Below are positions 58,483-64,000 of a stretch of DNA of 64,000 nucleotides, in pieces (within the stretch, counting starts at the first letter, position 1; each line of letters opens with the position of its first letter). This stretch comes from Granulicella aggregans (GTDB lineage Bacteria; Acidobacteriota; Terriglobia; Terriglobales; Acidobacteriaceae): contig NZ_JACHIP010000001.1 in NCBI RefSeq assembly GCF_014203275.1, positions 310,001 through 374,000 on the forward strand, given 5' to 3'. The notes under the pieces were generated by a model. It was not told the DNA's origin and ran no database searches. It was given only the letters and a program-made list of their open reading frames with translations. Both the position numbers and the translations under genes were made by a program.

Positions 58483-59790
58483 ATGCGCCAATCCCTCGAA
58501 CGCTACTTCGGCTTTGAACGGCTGAACACCAACTGGCGCACCGAGTCCCTCGCCGGCCTGACCACCTTCATCACGATGGCGTACATCATCTTCGTGAACC
58601 CCAGTATCCTCTCGCAGACCGGGATGCCGCTCGCCGCCGTCACCGCCGCAACCTGCCTGTGCGCTGCCTTCGGCAGCATTCTGATGGGAGCTGTCGCGAA
58701 CTACCCGCTGGCACTTGCGCCGGGCATGGGGCTGAACGCCTACTTCACGTACACGGTCGTGATGAAGATGGGCATCAGCTGGGAAGCGGCGCTCGGCGCA
58801 GTCCTGCTCTCCGGACTGATCTTTCTCGCGCTTACGTTCACCGGCGTCAGACAGAAGCTGCTTGAATCCATCCCACACCAGCTTCACGCTGCGGTCGCCG
58901 GAGGTATCGGACTCTTCATTGCCTTCGTCGGTCTGCGGAACGCGAACATCATCGTGCCCAGTCCCGCGACGACCGTGACCCTAGGCAATATGAGTTCCCC
59001 CGAAACGGCGCTCGCGCTGTTCGGCATCATGCTCATCGCCGTCCTGCAGGTGCTCCGCGTGAAAGCGTCGATGCTGATCGGCATCCTGGGGACCCTGCTG
59101 CTGGGCATCGCGCTCCACCGTGTTCACTGGCAACCGATGCCGTACAGTATCTCCGCGATCAGGGCTACGGCCTTCCATCTCGATGTTCGTGGAGCGCTGC
59201 AACATGGAGCACTCGAGATCATCTTCGTCTTCCTCTTCGTCGATCTCTTCGACAACATCGGCACTCTCGTCGCAGTGGCAGAGCGCGCGGGCCTGATGTC
59301 GAAGGACCACACCATTCCCCGGCTCGAACGCATCTTCTTCGCCGATGCCAGCGCTACGGTCTTCGGCGCACTCTCCGGTACCAGCACCGTGACCAGCTAT
59401 ATCGAGTCGGCTGCTGGAGTCGCGGAGGGCGGGCGCACCGGCGTTACGGCCATCGTCACCGGCCTGCTCTTCCTCGTCGCGATGTTCGTCGCTCCTCTGG
59501 TCGGGGCGATTCCGACCTTCGCTACCTCACCCGCTCTGATCATCGTCGGCGGCCTGATGCTGGCGGGCGTCGGCACTATCGAGTGGCACGAGCCTACGAT
59601 TGCCATTCCGGCGTTCCTCACACTTGTAACCATTCCGCTTACATATTCCATTGCAGACGGACTGAGTTTCGGTTTGACCAGCTACGCCGCACTGCAGATT
59701 CTTACAGGTCGCGCCCGCAAGAAGGACTGGATGCTCTACATCCTCGCGACGCTCTTCGCGCTGCGGTTCGTCTACGTCGCCAAACACTGA
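58483..59790 (+). CDS. NCS2-family purine permease (AzgA/PbuG-like)
   Basis: 435 residues with about 12-14 membrane segments. Typical AzgA-type NCS2 marks: FGFERLNTNWRTESLAGLTTFITMAYIIFVNPSIL at the N-terminus, NYPLALAPGMGLNAYFTYTVV, GLRNANIIVPSPATTVTLG, FLFVDLFDNIGTLVAVAERAGL and GTSTVTSYIESAAGVAEGGRTGVTAIVTG. These transporters import adenine, guanine or hypoxanthine by proton symport in the inner membrane. I see no purine riboswitch in the 99-bp leader. The CPBP-like gene follows 13 bp after the stop and may be cotranscribed. Confidence 0.92.
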   Translation: MRQSLERYFGFERLNTNWRTESLAGLTTFITMAYIIFVNPSILSQTGMPLAAVTAATCLCAAFGSILMGAVANYPLALAPGMGLNAYFTYTVVMKMGISWEAALGAVLLSGLIFLALTFTGVRQKLLESIPHQLHAAVAGGIGLFIAFVGLRNANIIVPSPATTVTLGNMSSPETALALFGIMLIAVLQVLRVKASMLIGILGTLLLGIALHRVHWQPMPYSISAIRATAFHLDVRGALQHGALEIIFVFLFVDLFDNIGTLVAVAERAGLMSKDHTIPRLERIFFADASATVFGALSGTSTVTSYIESAAGVAEGGRTGVTAIVTGLLFLVAMFVAPLVGAIPTFATSPALIIVGGLMLAGVGTIEWHEPTIAIPAFLTLVTIPLTYSIADGLSFGLTSYAALQILTGRARKKDWMLYILATLFALRFVYVAKH

Positions 59791-59803
59791 GCACGGAGAC
59801 TGT

Positions 59804-60442
59804 ATGCCGCCAGCCGCGCTCATCACGGAGTTTCTTGTACTGTTCGTGGCGATGCCACTCGCCTACCGATTCGCACCTTGGACGGTCCCCGCGCTGCCGG
59901 TGCTATGGATAGTGGCGCTCTACTGCTACTGGCAGCTTCGGCGTGATGCAACCTTCGACAGGTCGCGACTGTGGAATCCCCATCCGTTCGCGGCACAATT
60001 CGTCTCCATCATCGCGCTCTTCCTGACAGGTTCGCTGTTGCTCTATGTGGGAGTCAGGCTCTTCGCGCCCGACCTGCTCTTCAACTTAGTCCGCGCAAAG
60101 CCACGAGTGTGGGCGACGTTGATGGTCTTTTATCCCATCCTCTCCGTCTACCCGCAGGGCGTCATCTACCGTAGCTTTCTGATGCACCGCTATAACTCGC
60201 TGCTCAGTTCGGAGTGGACGCTGATCCTGGCAAGCGCCACAGCTTTCAGCTTCATGCACATCGTCTATCAGAACCCGATCGCGGTAACGCTGACGTTTTT
60301 TGGAGGCCTGATCTTCGCTTGGCGCTACCGTGTGACGAACAGCCTGCTTACCTCGTCGGTCGAGCACGCGCTCTACGGCTGTTGGCTGTTCACTGTGGGT
60401 CTGGGGGACTTCTTCTATCACGGGCGAGCGCAGCTACAGTGA
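59804..60442 (+). CDS. CPBP-family membrane protein with altered active-site motif
   Basis: 212 residues with about six membrane helices. The CPBP/Abi layout is present: motif 1 region VYPQGVIYRSFLMHRY, motif 2 FSFMHIVYQNP with the His, and motif 3 SSVEHALYG. Active members have E-E-x-x-x-R in motif 1 (proteobacterial type P-Q-E-F-I-Y-R); here that position is P-Q-G-V-I-Y-R, with Gly in place of the catalytic Glu. It may thus be a non-proteolytic relative. It lies 13 bp after the purine permease and 2 bp before the stop of the convergent nickel transporter. Confidence 0.75.
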   Translation: MPPAALITEFLVLFVAMPLAYRFAPWTVPALPVLWIVALYCYWQLRRDATFDRSRLWNPHPFAAQFVSIIALFLTGSLLLYVGVRLFAPDLLFNLVRAKPRVWATLMVFYPILSVYPQGVIYRSFLMHRYNSLLSSEWTLILASATAFSFMHIVYQNPIAVTLTFFGGLIFAWRYRVTNSLLTSSVEHALYGCWLFTVGLGDFFYHGRAQLQ

Positions 60443-60444
60443 CG

Positions 60445-62778
60445 CTACTCCGGAGTCCAGTGGACGTGGCTGGTGAACAGGCCATCCACGAAGCCGAGGT
60501 GATAGACAAGGAAGAGGCCGAAGCAGACGCTGACCAGACCCGAAGCCGTCGTTAGGACTTTCATCGATCCATTCGTGGTGAGTGCGACCGGAATCGCCAT
60601 TACGGTGGTCATCAGCATCATGCCAGCGACGGTTCCCAGGCCAAAGATGACGAGATAAGCAATGGCCCACGCTGGACTGTGAATCATCGATAGCACCAAC
60701 AGCGCAACAGCTGCTGAACCCGCAAGCCCATGCACCAGGCCGATGGCCAGCGGCCTTAGCAGGTGATAGTAGCCGAAGCGTGAAACTAGACGCCCGATCG
60801 CCCCTGAAGATGGAGCCGCGCCATCCATAAGCACATCATTCTTAGGCGCCGGGGTGAACCGCTCCGTCAATCTCCGCAGCACGCCTGTAAGGTTCAGGAC
60901 GCCCAGCAGAATAAGCATCGCGGCAACTGCCATCTCCATCGAGAGACCGATGCGCGGCGGGATGGTGAGGTTGAAAAGGATGATCGCCGCGCCAACGATG
61001 AAGATGGTCAGCGTGTGCCCAAAGCCCCACATCATGCCGATGATCGCGCCCTGTTTCACTGATCGCTCGCGGCTGACGATGGTCGAGACGGCGACGACAT
61101 GGTCGGGGTCAGTCGAATGCCGCATCCCTAGCACCAGGCCCAAAGCGACGATCGCGACGAACGATCCCGCGTGCCCATCCGTAAGCGAGCTCCAGTGGAA
61201 GGAGATGCCAGTCGCCGGAAGTGCAGTGGCGGCAATCGCCAGGCCCGCGATGAGCATCGCCGAGGCAGAGGCCATCGGGATGTACCGCTGAATCCACGGG
61301 GAATCGCTCTTCCATTGCGAAAGCAGCGTGCGCGCGCGAACCATAGCAATGCCAATCGCGATGAGCACGATCGCGAGGCCGAGGCTGAAGCAGACGATCA
61401 GGAAGAGTCCCAGGCCGATGCGATGCAACGAGACCGCGCTCAGCAAAACTACCAGTGCCGCCGGGCATGGAATGATGCCGCCGGTGATCCCCAGCAGCAG
61501 GAGTTGCTTCAGGGAGACGGTCTTGTCACTTGTAGCTTGCACGTCGTCGCGCTTCTTCGAGTACCAGTGTGAGTGCATCACGCCGTCCGCATCCTGGTCG
61601 GGCTCGCTGACACCTGTCCACGCACGCAGGAGCATGTAGACCGCCATCACTGCGATAACCAGCCCGGAGAAGATGCTTAGCCAGGGATAGATCTGTTCCG
61701 GGATGACGTACTTCGACGCATAGAGCACCACCGCTCCGAGCAGATACACCCCAGCTGTATGCGCAGCAGTTACCAGCACGCCAAGGCCGACCGCATGCCT
61801 AGTCTTGCCGCGCGAACCGACGAGGTAAGCGGCGACGATGGTCTTTCCGTGGCCCGGCTCGAGAGCATGCATCGCTCCAAGCCCGGCCGCGAGAAACGCA
61901 GCCGTGAGCAAAAAGCCCAGCCCCAACCCTGGTCTCGTCATTAGTTCAGTGAACTTGTTGCGCGGGGTGGCCTGCTTATTCGCCTGCAGCTTTAAATCCG
62001 GCTCGGGCGCGGCTACGACCGGCGCGAGTGCGGAAGGCTGCGCTGGCGCTGGCTTCACGATCGCGTCAGTGTTGGCCGACGACTGCTTTGCCGATGCCGA
62101 GGCCACGGATGGAGTTATAGGCTTGCTCTCGGCGATAAGAGGCGCTGCGACCGAGTAGTTGAACTCCGCCTCAAGGTCCTGCGGAGGGCTATTCAGCAGA
62201 TTCGTCGGATAGTCGGTTAGCTGCGCGCTGCGATCAACCTTGAACGGCTGCGGACCTTCGAGCGTGATGCCGCTGCCGGTGGTAACGACGATCTCCTTCC
62301 AGCCCGCATGTCCCTCGTAGTTGCCATCGGAGTAATGTAGCCGAAGATGACCGTCGCCTGCAGCAACCTTGCCGCGATAGACCACGCCGATCTTCATCGT
62401 CGGCAGACCGCCCGCGCCCGGCGGAAAGATCACGCTCGGCTTGCCCAGTGATAGCTTCACGGCCTCGCCATTCACTGCCAGCCGAAGCCCTTTCTCCCAC
62501 GCCGCAGCCTGCTGTGCAAGATAAGGTCGCAACGCCGGATCGTCCGCACGAGCCGAGATGCCCGCGTTCTGAATCTCCTGGTAGGTCGGGATTTCGGCGA
62601 TGTCGATGATGTAACGCACTTCAATCGCGTCGCGCTCGATGTGGATGCCGGAGTAGTGATTGATGCTGAAGTTGCCCATGGGATGGGCCAGGCACGACCC
62701 CGCCCAAACCATCATCAGCACGAGCGCTGCAGCACGGGACACAAGCGCGCTCGTCCGAATTCTAGTTCTGCTTCGCAT
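60445..62778 (-). CDS. Fused nickel/cobalt transporter (NicO-like plus NiCoT-like)
   Basis: 777 residues from the ATG at 62778, chosen for the AGGAAGAG before it. Signal peptide, then a periplasmic beta-rich region to about 215, a disordered Ala/Pro linker, and two membrane halves. Half 1 (about 285-490) has GAMHALEPGHGKT, the NicO/RcnA-type histidine pair (His304, His310). Half 2 (about 540-770) has GMRHSTDPDHVVAV with the HX4DH signature (His554, Asp559, His560) of NiCoT (HoxN/NixA) permeases. Such a fusion of exporter-type and importer-type domains is unusual. It overlaps the upstream TPR gene by 17 bp. It probably moves Ni2+ or Co2+; direction is unresolved. Confidence 0.8.
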   Translation of the reverse strand: MRSRTRIRTSALVSRAAALVLMMVWAGSCLAHPMGNFSINHYSGIHIERDAIEVRYIIDIAEIPTYQEIQNAGISARADDPALRPYLAQQAAAWEKGLRLAVNGEAVKLSLGKPSVIFPPGAGGLPTMKIGVVYRGKVAAGDGHLRLHYSDGNYEGHAGWKEIVVTTGSGITLEGPQPFKVDRSAQLTDYPTNLLNSPPQDLEAEFNYSVAAPLIAESKPITPSVASASAKQSSANTDAIVKPAPAQPSALAPVVAAPEPDLKLQANKQATPRNKFTELMTRPGLGLGFLLTAAFLAAGLGAMHALEPGHGKTIVAAYLVGSRGKTRHAVGLGVLVTAAHTAGVYLLGAVVLYASKYVIPEQIYPWLSIFSGLVIAVMAVYMLLRAWTGVSEPDQDADGVMHSHWYSKKRDDVQATSDKTVSLKQLLLLGITGGIIPCPAALVVLLSAVSLHRIGLGLFLIVCFSLGLAIVLIAIGIAMVRARTLLSQWKSDSPWIQRYIPMASASAMLIAGLAIAATALPATGISFHWSSLTDGHAGSFVAIVALGLVLGMRHSTDPDHVVAVSTIVSRERSVKQGAIIGMMWGFGHTLTIFIVGAAIILFNLTIPPRIGLSMEMAVAAMLILLGVLNLTGVLRRLTERFTPAPKNDVLMDGAAPSSGAIGRLVSRFGYYHLLRPLAIGLVHGLAGSAAVALLVLSMIHSPAWAIAYLVIFGLGTVAGMMLMTTVMAIPVALTTNGSMKVLTTASGLVSVCFGLFLVYHLGFVDGLFTSHVHWTPE

Positions 62779-64000
62779 GATCTCTTCCTGCATCCATCCC
62801 TGCGGTTGTCTGGCTTTCGGCCTTCAATGCCGCAATCGTCTTCTGCGCCTGCGGAGCAAAGAGAACGTGGAACCGTGGACTGATCGCAAGCGCGCGCTCC
62901 AAATGCTCCGATGCCTTCGCCTTGTCGCCCGCGGCTGCGTAGATCATGCCTGCGTGATACTCCATGATCGCGTCCTTCGTCCCCATCCGCATCGCGCGCT
63001 CGATCTCCTGCTTCGCATCCTGCGTCTGTCCATTCTTCAACAACGCCCACGCCAACGCATCGGATGTATAGACATCATGCCGCACATCGAACTCCTTGCG
63101 CGCCAACTTCAGGGCTTCGGGAAGTTGGCGATCATGGTCAGCATAAAACAGCGCCAGCTCACGGTTGTAGACCTGCTGGTTGATCTCGTTCAAACGGCCG
63201 ATGAACTCCACCGTCGCGTATTGTTTCTCGGCGTTCGTCTTGTCGCCGCTTACGGTGTACACATCCCCCAAGGCCGCGAGATAAAGCGGAAGCGGGATGA
63301 TCGCGATCGCCTGCTTGTAGAAGTCTATCGCCTCGGGAAATCTCCCCTGCGCGGCGCGGATCTGGCCCATCGCGGCCAGCGCCCGATGATACTTCGGGAA
63401 GTCGCGCAGAGAGTTTGTCTCGCGCTCCTCCGCCTTGGCAAGATCGCCTAATTGGAAGCTCTGCTCCCCCAGCATGAACTCCGTCCAGGCAAGGTTCTCG
63501 GCGGGCATGTGCATCTCCTGCCCAAGTACGATCGCGCGCTCGAGGTCGTCAAATGCCTTCGACGTATCTCCCTTGATCCAGTGCAGACCGGCGCCGTGAC
63601 TTGCCGCCAGAAACTCGATCCCCGGATGCTGCGTGCCATCTTCGGGAGGTTTTACGTAGTCATAGAACTTCTGCGCCGCTTCGTAGTTGCCCTGCTCGAG
63701 CTGAGCGTCGCCAGCATAGGGATATGCCGCGAGGTCGGTAGGCAGCAGCTTGATGGCCTTCTCGGCGTCCTCTCCTGCCTCGCGGAACTTGTGCTCTGAG
63801 AGATGTACCGTCGCCAGTTGCGCGAAAGCCGGCGCCGCTTCTTTGTGCGTCGATTCGAACTTCAGAGATTGTTCAAGCGACCCTTCGGCGAGTTGGAAGT
63901 AGCTGATATCGCCGGTCTCGCGCGCCTTCTGCGCATAAGCGGCGGCAAGCTCGTTGTAGCTGCCCCAGTATTCGATATCACGCGCTACCTGCATCTGCCA
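62762..64000 (-). CDS. TPR-repeat protein, 5'-truncated by the window edge
   Basis: More than 412 residues, open through the right edge (the in-frame codons at 63995-64000 read Gln and Trp), so the N-terminus is outside. The visible part is TPR units (for example residues at GSLEQSLKFE, NYEAAQKFYDYV, KAFDDLERAI, EAIDFYKQAI, EQAERAMRMGTKDAIMEYHAGMIYAAAG). The end is overlapped by the nickel-type transporter, so they form one transcript. No peptidase or kinase domain is seen. The role is unknown; coupling suggests a periplasmic scaffold or sensor for metal handling (inference). Confidence 0.75.
   Translation of the reverse strand, partial: WQMQVARDIEYWGSYNELAAAYAQKARETGDISYFQLAEGSLEQSLKFESTHKEAAPAFAQLATVHLSEHKFREAGEDAEKAIKLLPTDLAAYPYAGDAQLEQGNYEAAQKFYDYVKPPEDGTQHPGIEFLAASHGAGLHWIKGDTSKAFDDLERAIVLGQEMHMPAENLAWTEFMLGEQSFQLGDLAKAEERETNSLRDFPKYHRALAAMGQIRAAQGRFPEAIDFYKQAIAIIPLPLYLAALGDVYTVSGDKTNAEKQYATVEFIGRLNEINQQVYNRELALFYADHDRQLPEALKLARKEFDVRHDVYTSDALAWALLKNGQTQDAKQEIERAMRMGTKDAIMEYHAGMIYAAAGDKAKASEHLERALAISPRFHVLFAPQAQKTIAALKAESQTTAGMDAGRDHAKQN

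Overview
The window looks like a chromosomal segment of a GC-rich soil acidobacterium (Acidobacteriota, Terriglobales/Acidobacteriaceae type, e.g. Granulicella, Terriglobus or Edaphobacter relatives). This assignment is inferred from three very large Oar-like TonB-dependent receptors (about 1,180-1,240 residues, each with an N-terminal carboxypeptidase-regulatory-like domain) paired with glycoside hydrolases and LacI/IclR regulators but no SusD, and from many secreted TPR proteins. There are no rRNA or tRNA genes, insertion sequences, prophage blocks or CRISPR arrays that I can see.

Region by region. 1-1.6 kb: a sensor histidine kinase cut by the left edge and a small TfoX-N-like protein. 1.7-9.1 kb (minus strand): a TonB receptor followed by a TPR protein, a seven-heme cytochrome c with a TPR tail, and a TPR lipoprotein, the last three overlapping. 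9.6-22.0 kb: an alpha-mannan/mannoprotein set, with GH38 alpha-mannosidase, GH76 endo-alpha-1,6-mannanase, a LacI regulator, a Tat-exported protein of unknown function, GH92 alpha-mannosidase and a GH3 enzyme. The TonB receptor at 5.6-9.1 kb and the GH38 gene share a nearly identical operator wrapped around a TTGACA -35 element, so the receptor probably belongs to this mannan regulon. 22.6-29.9 kb: GH3, TonB receptor and a divergent IclR regulator. 29.9-37.2 kb: GH3, translationally coupled to LacI, with a divergent TonB receptor; a perfect LacI-type palindrome sits just downstream of a consensus promoter.

37.2-43.1 kb: the mutagenic SOS cassette imuA-imuB-dnaE2 (minus strand, overlapping genes). 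43.2-52.3 kb: a periplasmic surveillance/cell-wall island. DUF1175 protein, thioester alpha-2-macroglobulin and a membrane protein run rightward and meet, tail to tail with a 4-bp overlap, a leftward pair: a SpoIID-like protein carrying an HExxH metalloprotease motif and a minimal penicillin-binding transpeptidase. 52.3-60.4 kb: mixed metabolism (Tat-exported GH32, PurU, FeS-type photolyase, M15 peptidase, DUF985 cupin, small unknown protein, NCS2 purine permease, degenerate CPBP protein). 60.4-64.0 kb: an unusual fused nickel/cobalt transporter coupled to a TPR protein that runs off the right edge.

Main message: at least three carbohydrate regulons, each with its own TonB receptor and apparently its own operator sequence, lie side by side. 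The most likely places for undescribed biology are the Tat protein in the mannan locus, the TPR/seven-heme/TPR group beside a receptor, and the alpha-2-macroglobulin / SpoIID-HExxH / transpeptidase island. All family assignments come from reading motifs by eye; no database search was possible.
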